Source: Bacillus thermozeamaize (GTDB lineage: Bacteria; Bacillota; Bacilli; ZCTH02-B2). Taken from it: a stretch of 64,000 nucleotides of DNA. The stretch spans positions 1-64,000 of the forward strand of contig LZRT01000080.1 of assembly GCA_002159075.1 (NCBI GenBank). The letters run 5' to 3'. Below, one piece after another: positions 34,991 to 44,766 of the stretch (position 1 is the stretch's first letter; each line of letters begins with the position of its first letter). The translations under genes were made by a program, and so were the position numbers. A model generated the notes under the pieces. The model was not told the origin of the DNA. It saw nothing but the letters and a program-made list of their open reading frames with translations, and made no database searches.

Positions 34991-36523
34991 CTAAAACAGC
35001 CCGACGGGATCTTTGCTGTATGAGATCAGCATATTCTTTGTCTGCTGATAATGCTCCAGCATCATTTTGTGTGTCTCGCGGCCGATGCCGGATTGTTTGT
35101 ACCCGCCGAACGCCGCATGGGCCGGATAAACGTGGTAGCAATTGACCCAGACACGTCCGGCTTCAATTTTGCGCGCAATCTGATAGGCTTGGTGGACATC
35201 CCGGGTCCACAAGCCGGCGCCCAGCCCGTACAGCGTGTCGTTGGCAATCTCAATGAGCTCTTGTTCGTCTTTAAACGTGGTGACGGAGACGACCGGGCCA
35301 AAAATCTCTTCCTGGAAAATGCGCATTTTGTTGTGTCCTTTCAGGACGGTGGGCTGAATGTAGTAACCGTCCGGGTAAAGCGGGTGGTCATATGGCTTTC
35401 CGCCCGCCAGAACTTCGGCCCCTTCCTGCTTGCCGATGTCGATGTAGCTGAGTATTTTTTCGTACTGGTCCTTTGACGCCTGGGCGCCCATCATCGTTTC
35501 AGGATGCAGCGGATCGCCCATTTTGATCTGTTGGACCCGTTTCAACGCCCGCTCCATAAATTCGTCGTAGATCGACTCCTGAATCAGGGCGCGGGAAGGA
35601 CAGGTGCACACCTCCCCCTGATTGAGGGCAAACATCGTAAACCCTTCAAGCGCTTTCTCCAGAAAAGCATCCTCTTCCCGCATCACGCTTTCCGTGAAAA
35701 TATTGGGTGATTTTCCGCCCAGCTCCAGGGTCACCGGCGTGATGTTCTCGGAGGCGAACTGCATGATCAGCCGGCCTGTCGTGGTTTCTCCGGTAAAGGC
35801 GATTTTGCCCACTTTGGGCGAGGTAGCCAGGGACTGCCCCGCTTCCGGACCAAAGCCGTTGACAATGTTCAGCACGCCAGGCGGCAGCAAATCACCGACC
35901 AGTTCGGCGAACAGCATGATCGTGGCCGGCGTCTGCTCCGCCGGTTTCAGGACGACGCAGTTTCCTGCCGCAAGCGCAGGCGCCAGCTTCCAGGCGGCCA
36001 TCAGGAGCGGAAAGTTCCAGGGGATGATCTGCCCCACCACGCCGATCGGCTCCTTGATGTGCATCGACACGGTATGGGCATCAATCTCCGACACCGTTCC
36101 CTCCTCGCCGCGAATCACTCCCGCAAAATAGCGGAAATGGTCGATGGCCAGGGGCAAATCGGCTGCCAGCGTTTCGCGGATCGGTTTTCCGTTGTCCCAG
36201 GTTTCCGAGAGGGCCAGCTTTTCCAGGTTTTCCTCCAACCGATCGGCGATTTTCAATAAGATGCGGCTGCGCTCCGCCACCGGGGTATTCCCCCATTTTT
36301 CCTTGGCCTGGTGGGCCTTCTCCAGCGCAAGATCAATGTCCTCCTTTTGCGAACGGGCCACCTTGGTAAACACTTTCCCGTTCACCGGCGACGGGTTCTC
36401 AAAATACTCCCCGTTTAACGGGGCCACCCATTCACCGCCGATGAAATTGTCGTATCTCTCCCGATATTGCACGAGGCTTCCTGGCGTGTTAGGCGCTTGA
36501 AATGCCGACACTTTTTGGCTCAT
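34991..36523 (-). CDS. NAD-dependent aldehyde dehydrogenase
   Basis: 510 residues of the ALDH superfamily, converting an aldehyde (probably acetaldehyde or a short homologue) to the acid. Visible: the cofactor-binding segment ([10 protein letters not shown]), the catalytic Glu region ([13 protein letters not shown]), the nucleophile in [18 protein letters not shown] and the C-terminal [12 protein letters not shown]. The ATG at 36523 follows GGGGGAGGAACGG; the frame stays open further but only as an antisense shadow of the adh gene. Second gene of the sigma-54-controlled operon. Confidence 0.94.
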   Translation of the reverse strand: MSQKVSAFQAPNTPGSLVQYRERYDNFIGGEWVAPLNGEYFENPSPVNGKVFTKVARSQKEDIDLALEKAHQAKEKWGNTPVAERSRILLKIADRLEENLEKLALSETWDNGKPIRETLAADLPLAIDHFRYFAGVIRGEEGTVSEIDAHTVSMHIKEPIGVVGQIIPWNFPLLMAAWKLAPALAAGNCVVLKPAEQTPATIMLFAELVGDLLPPGVLNIVNGFGPEAGQSLATSPKVGKIAFTGETTTGRLIMQFASENITPVTLELGGKSPNIFTESVMREEDAFLEKALEGFTMFALNQGEVCTCPSRALIQESIYDEFMERALKRVQQIKMGDPLHPETMMGAQASKDQYEKILSYIDIGKQEGAEVLAGGKPYDHPLYPDGYYIQPTVLKGHNKMRIFQEEIFGPVVSVTTFKDEQELIEIANDTLYGLGAGLWTRDVHQAYQIARKIEAGRVWVNCYHVYPAHAAFGGYKQSGIGRETHKMMLEHYQQTKNMLISYSKDPVGLF

Positions 36524-36617
36524 TGGACCGTTCCTCCCCCTCATCATATTCCTGTTGAATTCGGTTTTGCCATCAATATATATAACGTCATGGACAGCCG
36601 AATATGACTGGTATATT

Positions 36618-37643
36618 TCAATGACCAAAGTCAATGACCAACCGGGCCGGAACCTCCCCTTTCTCCACTTTGCGAAACGCCTCTTCAATCTCCTCCAGAT
36701 GGATTTTTTCGTGAATGACACGCGTCTTCCCCGCCGCATGCAATTCAAAAGCTTCCGCCAGATCCACCCGCGTGCCGACGATCGACCCGACCACGTGAAT
36801 CCCGTTGAGAACGGTTTCAAAAATCGGCAACTTCATTTCATTGTCGGCCGGCAACGCGACAAACACCAATTTGCCTCCCCGGCGCAAAGAATGGTAAGCC
36901 TGTTCGAATGCCCGCGGTGAAACGGCCACACAGATGACTGCGTCGGCGCCGCCCAGCTTGCGAATTTCCTCAACCGGGTCCTGCTTTCTGGCGTTCACCG
37001 TATAGTCGGCACCCAATTGTTTTGCCAATTTCAATTTCTCGTCAAACAAATCCACCGCCACGACGGTACCGCCGGCAATTTTCGCATACTGCAAAGCAAG
37101 GTGTCCCAAGCCGCCGATGCCAAAAACCGCCACCAATTGCGACGGACGAACGCCAGCCACTTTGACAGCCTTGTAAGTGGTCACACCGGCACAGGTGATC
37201 GGCGAGGCATCCACTGGTGCAACGCCTTGCGGGACTTTGACCACTTGTTTTGCATACGCCTTGGCATACTCCGCATGGGTGCCGTCGAGGGAATAACCCG
37301 TATTTAATTGCTTTTCACACAGCGTTTCCCATCCGGTGACACAATACTCGCATTCCCCGCACGCGTAACCCAGCCAAGGAATGGCGACCCGGTCCCCTTC
37401 TTTGAGATGGGTCACACCCCGGCCGACACTTTCCACCAAGCCTACCCCTTCATGTCCAGGAATAAACGGCAACTTGGGCTTTACCGGCCAATCTCCATGC
37501 GCGGCGTGAATATCCGTGTGGCACAAACCGGAGGTTTCGATTTTTACGACAATCTCCCCTTCTCCCGGAGTCGGCTTCTCCACCTCCTCGACCCGAATGG
37601 GTTGATGAAAATCGCGAACGACAGCCGCCCGCATTTTAGCCAT
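36618..37643 (-). CDS. adhP: Zinc-dependent alcohol dehydrogenase (AdhP/AdhA type)
   Basis: 341 residues, cytosolic tetrameric MDR enzyme oxidising ethanol or similar primary alcohols with NAD. Catalytic zinc ligands are in SGLCHTDIH and GHEGVG; four structural cysteines in [16 protein letters not shown]; the Rossmann motif is [13 protein letters not shown]. First gene of the adh-aldh-DUF779 operon, 64 bases from the -24/-12 promoter at 37707-37722. The alcohol made into aldehyde here would be taken on by the adjacent aldehyde dehydrogenase. Confidence 0.93.
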   Translation of the reverse strand: MAKMRAAVVRDFHQPIRVEEVEKPTPGEGEIVVKIETSGLCHTDIHAAHGDWPVKPKLPFIPGHEGVGLVESVGRGVTHLKEGDRVAIPWLGYACGECEYCVTGWETLCEKQLNTGYSLDGTHAEYAKAYAKQVVKVPQGVAPVDASPITCAGVTTYKAVKVAGVRPSQLVAVFGIGGLGHLALQYAKIAGGTVVAVDLFDEKLKLAKQLGADYTVNARKQDPVEEIRKLGGADAVICVAVSPRAFEQAYHSLRRGGKLVFVALPADNEMKLPIFETVLNGIHVVGSIVGTRVDLAEAFELHAAGKTRVIHEKIHLEEIEEAFRKVEKGEVPARLVIDFGH

Positions 37644-37706
37644 TACACATCACCTCACATGATTTTTTTAAGGGTTGCCCATTTTCTGGTGGCGCTTTTT
37701 CATAAA

Positions 37707-37722
37707 TGCAAGGTTCGTGCCA
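37707..37722 (-). promoter_or_regulatory. Sigma-54 promoter of adh-aldh-DUF779
   Basis: On the minus strand TGGCAC-GAACC-TTGCA is a full match to the -24/-12 consensus, located upstream of adh. The divergent neighbour is a GAFTGA-type sigma-54 activator. Confidence 0.9.
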
Positions 37723-37795
37723 AGTTGGCCAAAGGACTTGATTGAAGGCCTTCTTGGCTTGTCACAAAACCGGCATGTGCCCATCCCTGTACCAC

Positions 37796-37836
37796 TGGAA
37801 CAAAAGATTGTTCCACAAGGAACAATAAATGGAACA
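37796..37836. promoter_or_regulatory. Enhancer-type binding sites for the AcoR-like activator
   Basis: TGGAACA and TGTTCCA (37796-37802, 37809-37815) form a perfect inverted repeat with six bases between; two further GGAACA copies lie at 37819-37824 and 37831-37836. The cluster is 75-130 bases upstream of the sigma-54 promoter, the normal place for an upstream activator site, and borders the activator's own promoter. Confidence 0.7.
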
Positions 37837-37847
37837 GTCGAATTTTT

Positions 37848-37875
37848 TTGTTAATCCATTTCTGTTTGATATAAT
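37848..37875 (+). promoter_or_regulatory. Promoter of the AcoR-like activator gene
   Basis: TTGTTA (37848-37853) and TATAAT (37870-37875) are spaced 16 bases; the GGAACA cluster ends 12 bases upstream, so autoregulation is plausible. Confidence 0.7.
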
Positions 37876-37923
37876 ACAGGGTAAAGAACCATACGGGTTT
37901 GAAAAATCGATTCAGAAAGGGGG

Positions 37924-39891
37924 ATGACAATGAAGATCGTGGATTCTTCACCGCAGGCGCTGACCATCTCGCATCAACGCAGCAAGCAATTCGGAGTGAA
38001 TCCGGAGTACGTGGTAAATGATATCCTGACCGGCGGGGAACTGCTCGACCGGCAAGCGAAACTGGGTCCGCTGCTGTCAATCGCGGAAGCCGTGCTGAAA
38101 CCGCTTTATACGTTCTTGGAGCAACGGTCGTTTATGGTGTTGATTTCCGACGTAGACGGGTACATTCTCTCCTCTTGGGGAAAGTCTCCGTTCACAGAAC
38201 GGGCCAAAACCGTGCAACTCAGCACCGGAGCCAACTGGCACGAACGGGTGAAAGGGACCAACGCGATAGGGACCGCCCTGTTGGAGAAAAAACCGGTGAG
38301 CGTGGTCGGCAAACAACACTATTGTTATGAGAATCATTTTTTGACCTGTTACGCCGCGCCGCTTTACACTTCAACAGGCGAACTGATCGGGATCCTGGAC
38401 ATCAGCGGCGACGTGCGCGCGCATCACCCCCATACTTTGGGCATGGTGGCGGCGGCGGCGATGGCCTGCCAATCCCGCCTGCTTCTGGAGGAAGCGCGCC
38501 GGGAACTGACACTCACCCTCCACGAAGCCGACGCCATGATGCAAACCAGCGCGCAACCTCTCATCTCTGTGGACGGCGAAGGAAAAATTACGCGCATGAA
38601 CCAGGCGGCCGCGGAAATGTTCAACGTCCAAGCCAGCCAGTGCATCGGCCAGCCGCTGGAAATGATTTTCGGCAAGCGCTACGCTTCGGACATCCTGTCG
38701 CTTGCAAGCGGTGACATGGCCGAGGTCCGGTTGAAGAAACGTGCGCATGCCAATGAATCGGACACCTGGATCGTCCGCGCTGTGAAGGACGAGCGAAAAC
38801 AGCTGTTCAGCACCATTTTGTCCCGTCGGCCATCCCCGATGAAGCTTTCGGAAAGCAGCAATGGAACGGAAAAAGCCGACACAGAAAAGCAAACGAAGAT
38901 CATCGCCTCCTGTCCCAAGATCAAGCAGGTTTTCGCACTGATCCAGCACGTCGCGCAAACAAACGCCACCGTCCTGATCCGGGGAGAGACGGGCACGGGA
39001 AAAGAAATCGCAGCCAGGGAACTGCACCGGCAAAGCGGACGGAAAGGGCCCTTTGTCGTGGTCAACTGTGGCGCCATTCCCGAATCCCTGATCGAATCGG
39101 AACTGTTCGGATACGAAAAAGGCGCGTTTACCGGCGCACAGCAGAAAGGACAGATGGGCAAATTTGAAGCGGCGCACCTGGGCACCCTGTTCCTCGATGA
39201 GATTGGCGAACTTCCTCTGGCCTCCCAAGCGGTTTTGCTGCGGGTGCTGGAAGAAAAGCGGGTGACGCGCATCGGCTCGCACGAGTCGAAACCCGTGGAT
39301 GTACGGATTGTGGCGGCCACAAACCGGGATCTGTACAAAGAAATTGCGCTGAAGCGTTTTCGCGCCGACCTGTACTTCAGATTGAATGAAATGGAAATCC
39401 TCCTTCCTCCCCTCCGGGAACGAACCGATCTCGACGAATTGATCTGCCATTTTTTGCATGAAATCGCATCTGAACTGGGCATCCACCACCTATCCATCGA
39501 CCCGGCGGCCATGCACAAGCTGAGGCAATACTCTTGGCCGGGAAACATCCGGCAACTCCGGCACGTCATCCGCCAAGCGGCCTATCAAGTGCACATTGTC
39601 AAGCGAAAAAACGCCATCAGCGCTGAAGATCTTCACCTGCCTGAAGAGAAACGAAATGAAAGCGATTTCATCATATTCCAACTGGAAGAAGCGCCTGACT
39701 CGACAGCTGCAACAGCCACAACAAATCCAACAGTCGCGGATGAAGAAACACGGATTGCCCATGCCCTCCGCAAAGCGAAGGGCAACATCTCGCAGGCCGC
39801 ACGGTTGCTCCACATGGGCCGCACCACCCTGTACCGGAAGCTGAAACAATATCCCGCGCTGGCAAACATCCGCGATGAATGGAACACATGA
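37924..39891 (+). CDS. Sigma-54-dependent activator (AcoR family)
   Basis: 655 residues: an N-terminal GAF-type sensor (about 60-180), a PAS domain (about 200-300; [18 protein letters not shown]), an AAA+ core (about 325-555) with Walker A GETGTGKE, the sigma-54 contact loop GAFTGA near residue 400 and [16 protein letters not shown], and a FIS-type helix-turn-helix at the C-terminus ([21 protein letters not shown]). It should remodel sigma-54 RNA polymerase at the divergent adh-aldh-DUF779 promoter when its GAF domain senses the alcohol or aldehyde. Confidence 0.93.
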   Translation: MTMKIVDSSPQALTISHQRSKQFGVNPEYVVNDILTGGELLDRQAKLGPLLSIAEAVLKPLYTFLEQRSFMVLISDVDGYILSSWGKSPFTERAKTVQLSTGANWHERVKGTNAIGTALLEKKPVSVVGKQHYCYENHFLTCYAAPLYTSTGELIGILDISGDVRAHHPHTLGMVAAAAMACQSRLLLEEARRELTLTLHEADAMMQTSAQPLISVDGEGKITRMNQAAAEMFNVQASQCIGQPLEMIFGKRYASDILSLASGDMAEVRLKKRAHANESDTWIVRAVKDERKQLFSTILSRRPSPMKLSESSNGTEKADTEKQTKIIASCPKIKQVFALIQHVAQTNATVLIRGETGTGKEIAARELHRQSGRKGPFVVVNCGAIPESLIESELFGYEKGAFTGAQQKGQMGKFEAAHLGTLFLDEIGELPLASQAVLLRVLEEKRVTRIGSHESKPVDVRIVAATNRDLYKEIALKRFRADLYFRLNEMEILLPPLRERTDLDELICHFLHEIASELGIHHLSIDPAAMHKLRQYSWPGNIRQLRHVIRQAAYQVHIVKRKNAISAEDLHLPEEKRNESDFIIFQLEEAPDSTAATATTNPTVADEETRIAHALRKAKGNISQAARLLHMGRTTLYRKLKQYPALANIRDEWNT

Positions 39892-39949
39892 TGTCCCAAA
39901 TGCGACAGCCCGTGCCACGACACACCGTGACACGGGCTGTTTGCAGGTT

Positions 39950-40390
39950 TCAATGCATATTTCCGTCCAAGGATGGCACCAACTCAAATCCAGATGATAA
40001 AAAGTGATGATCAAATCCAAACACCTTACGGATCCCTAATAATTTCATGATTGCAATGCTTGTGGCATCCACATAAGACAAGTTTTGGTCTTGAAAATCA
40101 TGCAAGATTTGTTCTGAAAGTTTTCTTATCCCATAGTCTAGATAGTGCACCTTCAGGTATCCTTCTTCCTCTGCCTCCTCAATAATTCGTAAAAATTGTA
40201 TGGCTACATCTGCATGCATTCTGTATCGAAGAAATGTGTAAGTTTCAGATATCACCATGATGCTGCTGACACGTTCCCAGTAACGAGGCATCATTTGATA
40301 AGTTTTTTTGGCTTGTTGATGCCACTGATCCCTGCTGTTTACCAACGCGATCCATGCACCAGTGTCAAGAAATATTGAATCTCTTTCCAA
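39950..40390 (-). CDS. PIN-domain ribonuclease toxin (VapC-like)
   Basis: 146 residues with the acidic PIN residues in order: D near the start (IFLDTGAWIAL), E in VISETYTFL, D in SYVDATSIAIM and D in FGFDHHF. Such toxins cut tRNA or rRNA. The TTG start at 40390 follows AAGGTGG. The ribbon-helix-helix gene lies 21 bases upstream, giving an antitoxin-toxin pair. The AT-rich composition of this two-gene unit compared with its surroundings suggests acquisition. Confidence 0.85.
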   Translation of the reverse strand: MERDSIFLDTGAWIALVNSRDQWHQQAKKTYQMMPRYWERVSSIMVISETYTFLRYRMHADVAIQFLRIIEEAEEEGYLKVHYLDYGIRKLSEQILHDFQDQNLSYVDATSIAIMKLLGIRKVFGFDHHFLSSGFELVPSLDGNMH

Positions 40391-40411
40391 GTGCTATAAC
40401 CACCTTAAATC

Positions 40412-40660
40412 TTATTCATTCCCATAAATATATTGATCATGGTGAACGGATCCATCGATTGGATTAGAATCAGTAAGATCGAACAATTTCAATAACGGAT
40501 CGTTTTGTTCTTGTTTCTTCATATATTCATCGATGGCTTCCCGAATCACTTCCGCTTCTGTCCACCGGCGCCTCATGGCAATTTGTTTTATCTTATCATT
40601 TTGTTCCTGGCCAAGATAGATTTGTTTGCGAACTTTTTTTCCTGAATGTTTCGCTTTCAC
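40412..40660 (-). CDS. Ribbon-helix-helix antitoxin (VapB/CopG-like)
   Basis: 82 residues with a basic N-terminus and an RHH fold (VRKQIYLGQEQNDKIKQIAM, then RRWTEAEVIREAIDEYM); the acidic C-terminal tail (LFDLTDSNPIDG) would thread into the PIN toxin. GTG start with GAGGTG upstream. Autoregulation is expected through the palindrome at 40674-40690. Confidence 0.8.
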   Translation of the reverse strand: MKAKHSGKKVRKQIYLGQEQNDKIKQIAMRRRWTEAEVIREAIDEYMKKQEQNDPLLKLFDLTDSNPIDGSVHHDQYIYGNE

Positions 40661-40673
40661 GATTTTTCACCTC

Positions 40674-40690
40674 ATGTACATTATATACAT
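40674..40690 (-). promoter_or_regulatory. Operator of the VapBC-like pair
   Basis: ATGTA-CATTATA-TACAT, with a further GATGTATGTA just upstream, lies directly before the antitoxin RBS and covers the likely -10 region. Confidence 0.5.
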
Positions 40691-40717
40691 ATTGGACGAT
40701 GTATGTAAACCTTCTTC

Positions 40718-41108
40718 TCATTCTTGGACAATGGCGCCCCGCTTTTGCTTCACCCCTACCATCGTCATATTCCCACCCTGCCGGACCAGCTGAAGCGTGG
40801 TCTCTTCCAGCTCATGAGCCTTTAAGGAAAACTGAAACGGAAACAAGGCCGGACACAATACGTTCCAAAAGCATTCCCGCCATTCGCGGCTGACGGGAAT
40901 GCGGATATTCCAACAGCGCTTCACTTAAGGTAAGACTCAGCGGAATCAGCGGAAAGTGCAACTGTTGCGCCAGGCGCGGCAACACAGGCAGATGCGGCGG
41001 ATGACACAGAATGAGCAATTGATGGCGGCGCATCCGCAGTTCACGCTGTATTAGCAGTATGTCGATATGGCATCCCTCTTTTCCTGAATCAATTACCTCA
41101 ACGTACAT
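40718..41108 (-). pseudogene. Frameshifted ORF, weakly BrxF-like
   Basis: Two overlapping minus frames appear to be one broken gene. The first (to 40812) reads RRHQLLILCHPPHLPVLPRL and LTLSEALLEYPHSRQPRM; the second, in another frame (40924-40718), continues with LFPFQFSLKAHELEETTLQL. The order (a P-loop-like start, an LSxxLL segment, then a short C-terminal block) recalls BREX-3 BrxF proteins from memory, but no GKT P-loop is left and no other BREX gene is present. A promoter and operator stand upstream at 41121-41146. Identity is very uncertain. Confidence 0.3.
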
Positions 41109-41120
41109 TTTGTCAGTTTT

Positions 41121-41146
41121 ATCATAGCATACAGATCCTGACAACC
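41121..41146 (-). promoter_or_regulatory. Second TGACA-N6-TGTCA operator with extended -10
   Basis: On the minus strand ATCCTGACA and TGTCAGGAT are perfect 9-base arms, followed 12 bases after TTGTCA by an extended -10 (TGCTATGAT). The layout copies that at 27993-28026. Confidence 0.5.
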
Positions 41147-41397
41147 TTATGTCAGGATTCATTGAATTCTCTTAGGCATTTTTTGATATAATCTGCCAAT
41201 TCAAATCAAGCCGACCCTCCACATACCAATATCATCCAAAAACAACCCTGCTGCTATTATATACTTTGCATGTCTTTTTTTTTGAAGTATTTGTCATCTC
41301 ATCCCCTGCATATTTCTCCCAAAAACAAAAAATCCTAACCAAAGAAACGTTACATCCACGTTTAACACGACTAACATGACCGATACAGGAGGTACCC

Positions 41398-42288
41398 ATG
41401 AACATTCGCAAGCAATTTCACAAGAACTTTCCCTGCATTATAGCCCTCTTCATCATTGCCATCCTCATCGCCACGGGCTGCACGCAAGCGATTCCCCCAG
41501 AAACCCGCCAACCAGGGCCAACAGGCATCACATACCGGCTTGACACGACGCAGCGGAACGTTCCACCTCCGACCCGGACACCGGATTTGCATGGCGGACC
41601 GGAACATGCCATCCGCCAGCCTCATCCGCTCACCTTATCTGATTTGAGGAAGAAATACCCCAGCACGTTTATCCTCAATGCGCCATCGGCCAAACGGGAA
41701 GTGGCGTTGACCTTTGACGACGCCCCTGACAGCATCTACACGCCGCAAATCCTGGATGTTTTAAAACGAGAAGGCGTCAAAGCCACCTTTTTCGTCGTGG
41801 GAAACCGCATCGAGGCCCATCCCGAAATCATGCGCCGCATCGTGAAGGAAGGACACGCGGTAGGCAACCATTCCTACAATCACGCCAACCTCCCCAAACT
41901 GAAAGATGGCCCGTTCCGTAATCAGATTGAAAAGACGGATCAACTCATTCGCCGCTTTACGGGGCATATCCCTCGTTTTGTGAGGCCCCCTTACGGAAAT
42001 ATTCAGGAAGAGCAAATCAAATGGCTGGCCAGCCAGAAAAAAACGATCGTCAATTGGAACGTGGATTCGCTGGACTGGAAAGGCTTGAGCGCAGAACAAG
42101 TGGCAACCAATGTGCTGGCCCATGTGCATCCGGGCGCCATCATCCTGATGCATTCAGGCGGAGGCGCCGGAGAAGATCTGTCAGGAACGGTCAACGCGCT
42201 GCCTGAAATTATCCGCAAGCTCCGGGCTGATAACGTCAAGCTGGTCACCATCCCAGAGCTGCTTGAGTTGCCGCCTGGGGTGTCATGA
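41398..42288 (+). CDS. Polysaccharide deacetylase lipoprotein (NodB domain)
   Basis: 296 residues. An N-terminal hydrophobic segment ends in a lipobox (IATGC, Cys near residue 28), then a proline-rich linker and a NodB homology domain with all five motifs: TFDDAP (metal Asp), GNHSYNH (two metal His), VRPPYGN, NVDSLDW and LMHSGGG. It should remove acetyl groups from peptidoglycan or another cell-wall glycan outside the membrane. AGGAGGTACCC precedes the ATG. The stop codon lies inside a 19-bp tandem duplication. Confidence 0.92.
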   Translation: MNIRKQFHKNFPCIIALFIIAILIATGCTQAIPPETRQPGPTGITYRLDTTQRNVPPPTRTPDLHGGPEHAIRQPHPLTLSDLRKKYPSTFILNAPSAKREVALTFDDAPDSIYTPQILDVLKREGVKATFFVVGNRIEAHPEIMRRIVKEGHAVGNHSYNHANLPKLKDGPFRNQIEKTDQLIRRFTGHIPRFVRPPYGNIQEEQIKWLASQKKTIVNWNVDSLDWKGLSAEQVATNVLAHVHPGAIILMHSGGGAGEDLSGTVNALPEIIRKLRADNVKLVTIPELLELPPGVS

Positions 42289-42310
42289 CTGGCCTGGGGT
42301 GTCATGACTG
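42273..42310 (+). repeat. 19-bp tandem duplication over the deacetylase stop codon
   Basis: GCCTGGGGTGTCATGACTG occurs twice head to tail; the first copy holds the stop. The following 42311-42740 shows no gene and no clear promoter. Confidence 0.9.
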
Positions 42311-42740
42311 GCTTTCAGCCGCATGGCATCCCCGGTTCATCGTCCATGGCAGAGCCGCATGCATTTCATCGCAAACAGATTCTGGAATGATTGCAGGATA
42401 AACGCCTGATCCTCTCCTCTAGCCACGAACTCCTCTCAGCATGGTCCCCCATTCAGAATCAGCAGTGTTTCATGCCGGGAAGGCAGCAACGATGCCGACG
42501 AGAAACATCCCGTCAAAAACACCAGCCCCGCCTAATACATCAGCACCGCCAAATACTCAAAACCATATCCCCCGATTTCCAAAGCCGCCTCCTGTTGCCA
42601 GAATATGTTTTTGGATTTGGATCAATTTAATGACAAACGCTGTCCATCCCTATCCATTTTAATCCGTACAGGTTATTATGTAATAATGAGTTTGAAGTGT
42701 ATCCTAAAACTGCCGCGCGTCATCTAAAAGGGGTGTTTTA

Positions 42741-43775
42741 ATGGGAAAAAGACCGTTTAACGATACCTTTTTAAAAGCGTGCCGCCGCGAACCGACACCG
42801 TACACGCCGGTCTGGTACATGCGTCAAGCGGGCCGTTATCAACCCGAATACCGCGCCATCCGGGAAAAGTATTCCTTTTTTGAGATGAACGAAATACCGG
42901 AGGTTTGCGCAGAAGTCACCCGCCTGCCGGTCGAACAGCTGGGTGTGGATGCAGCGATTCTGTTCGCCGACATCATGACCCCGCTACGGCCGATCGGGGT
43001 TGACGTGAATATCGTCTCCAGCATCGGCCCCGTCATTCAAAACCCGATCCGCTCAAAAAAGGACGTGACCCGGATACGGGATCTGGAACCGGAAGTACAT
43101 ATCCCATACATAATGGAGGCTGTACGCATCTTAACCGAACAACTTTCTGTCCCTTTGATCGGATTTGCCGGTGCGCCGTTTACCATCGCCAGTTATTTGA
43201 TCGAAGGCGGCCCATCAAAGCATTACCATAAAACAAAAGCCTTCATGTATTGTGAACCCGACGCCTGGCAAGCCCTGATGGAAAAACTAAGGCAAGTCAC
43301 TGTGGCTTATTTAACGGCACAAATCAAAGCTGGCGCCACTGCCGTGCAAATCTTCGACTCGTGGATTGGCGCGCTAAGTGTCCACGATTACCGGATGTAT
43401 ATCGCACCGGTGATGCAGCAGATTTTCAGCCAACTAAAGGATCTGGACGTCCCGTTGATTTATTTCGGCATCGGCGCCGGCCATCTGCTGGAAGAGTGGG
43501 ACAAACTCCCGGTAGACGTGATCGGCCTCGATTGGCGCACCTCGATCAACGAGGCGCGAAAGCGGGGGATTGAAAAAGCGCTGCAGGGGAATCTCGATCC
43601 CGCCCTGCTCCTTGCGCCGTGGGAAACGCTAAAAGAACGGACACAGTCGATTCTCGACGAAGGGACGCAATCACCCGGCTTTATCTTCAACCTCGGTCAC
43701 GGCATCTTTCCGGAAGTGAACGTGGACACGGTGAAAAAATTAACTTCTTTCATCCACGAATATACGAAAAAGTAA
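42741..43775 (+). CDS. hemE: Uroporphyrinogen decarboxylase
   Basis: Removes the four acetate carboxyls of uroporphyrinogen III to give coproporphyrinogen III. 344 residues, standard length, with the signature [16 protein letters not shown] near the N-terminus (conserved Arg pair) and the second signature [25 protein letters not shown] lies upstream of the ATG. First gene of hemE-hemH-hemY, the same order as in Bacillus, so this operon supplies the late steps of haem synthesis. Confidence 0.97.
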   Translation: MGKRPFNDTFLKACRREPTPYTPVWYMRQAGRYQPEYRAIREKYSFFEMNEIPEVCAEVTRLPVEQLGVDAAILFADIMTPLRPIGVDVNIVSSIGPVIQNPIRSKKDVTRIRDLEPEVHIPYIMEAVRILTEQLSVPLIGFAGAPFTIASYLIEGGPSKHYHKTKAFMYCEPDAWQALMEKLRQVTVAYLTAQIKAGATAVQIFDSWIGALSVHDYRMYIAPVMQQIFSQLKDLDVPLIYFGIGAGHLLEEWDKLPVDVIGLDWRTSINEARKRGIEKALQGNLDPALLLAPWETLKERTQSILDEGTQSPGFIFNLGHGIFPEVNVDTVKKLTSFIHEYTKK

Positions 43776-43794
43776 AGAAAGCAAGGTGTAAAAC

Positions 43795-44766
43795 ATGTCA
43801 AAAAAAACTGTCGGACTACTTGTCATGGCTTACGGCACGCCGCGAAACAAGGAAGAGATTGAACCGTACTACACCCACATCCGCCGCGGCAAAAAACCGC
43901 CACAAGACTTGCTGGAAGATCTGATTCGCCGTTATGAAGCGATCGGTGGCGTTTCCCCTCTCGCGCAGATTACGGAACGGCAGGCAGCAACACTGGAAAA
44001 GGTGTTAAACGAGCGGAACACAGAGATTCATTTTAAACATTACCTGGGGTACAAACATATTGACCCGTTTATCGAAGACGCTGTTTCAGCCATGCACCGG
44101 GACGGCATCGAAACGGCCGTCGCGCTCGTCCTCGCTCCCCATTATTCGACGTTCAGCATCAAATCGTACCACGAACGGGCACAAAAACAGGCGGAAGCGC
44201 TCGGCGGACCGGCGCTCTTAAGCATTCACAGTTGGTACGACCAACCCAAATTCGTCCGTTACTGGGCAGAACAAATCCAAAAGACGATGGCGCATATCCC
44301 AAAGGAAGAACACGACAAGACGGTCGTCATTTTTTCAGCCCATAGCCTCCCTGAAAAAATCATCCGGCTGAACGATCCGTACCCGCAACAGTTGGAAGCA
44401 ACCGCTCAATTGATCGCCGAGCAGGCCGGGATAAAACATTACGCGGTCGGCTGGCAAAGCGAAAGCGCCACCGGTGAACCGTGGCTCGGCCCCGACGTGC
44501 GGGAACTGACACGGAAGCTGTTTGAACAGAATCAATACACCGCTTTTGTCTACTGTCCTGTCGGATTTGTCGCCGACCACTTGGAAGTGTTGTACGACAA
44601 CGACGTGGAATGCAAAGCGGTCACCGACGAGCTTGGGGTCCGTTATTACCGTCCGGAAATGCCCAATGTTCATCCGTTGTTTATCGAAGCGTTGGCCGAT
44701 GTCGTCGAAAAAACAGCGCATCAAATCTTGGAAACGCACATGTTGGAGGTTCAACATGAATCTTAA
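43795..44766 (+). CDS. hemH: Ferrochelatase (coproporphyrin III type)
   Basis: Inserts Fe2+ into the porphyrin; in Gram-positive bacteria the substrate is coproporphyrin III. 323 residues. N-terminal [20 protein letters not shown], the metal-site His in [28 protein letters not shown] and the signature [19 protein letters not shown] (in part) are present. It begins 19 bases after hemE and overlaps the hemY start by 11 bases. Confidence 0.96.
   Translation: MSKKTVGLLVMAYGTPRNKEEIEPYYTHIRRGKKPPQDLLEDLIRRYEAIGGVSPLAQITERQAATLEKVLNERNTEIHFKHYLGYKHIDPFIEDAVSAMHRDGIETAVALVLAPHYSTFSIKSYHERAQKQAEALGGPALLSIHSWYDQPKFVRYWAEQIQKTMAHIPKEEHDKTVVIFSAHSLPEKIIRLNDPYPQQLEATAQLIAEQAGIKHYAVGWQSESATGEPWLGPDVRELTRKLFEQNQYTAFVYCPVGFVADHLEVLYDNDVECKAVTDELGVRYYRPEMPNVHPLFIEALADVVEKTAHQILETHMLEVQHES

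Noticed and set aside
36524-36820. N-terminal extension of the aldehyde dehydrogenase frame
   Set aside because: It is antisense to the adh gene, has no RBS, and the ATG at 36523 with GAGGAACGG starts at the conserved domain.
44522-44755. N-terminal extension of hemY
   Set aside because: It lies inside hemH in another frame; GGAGGTTCAAC and the FAD motif place the start at 44756.
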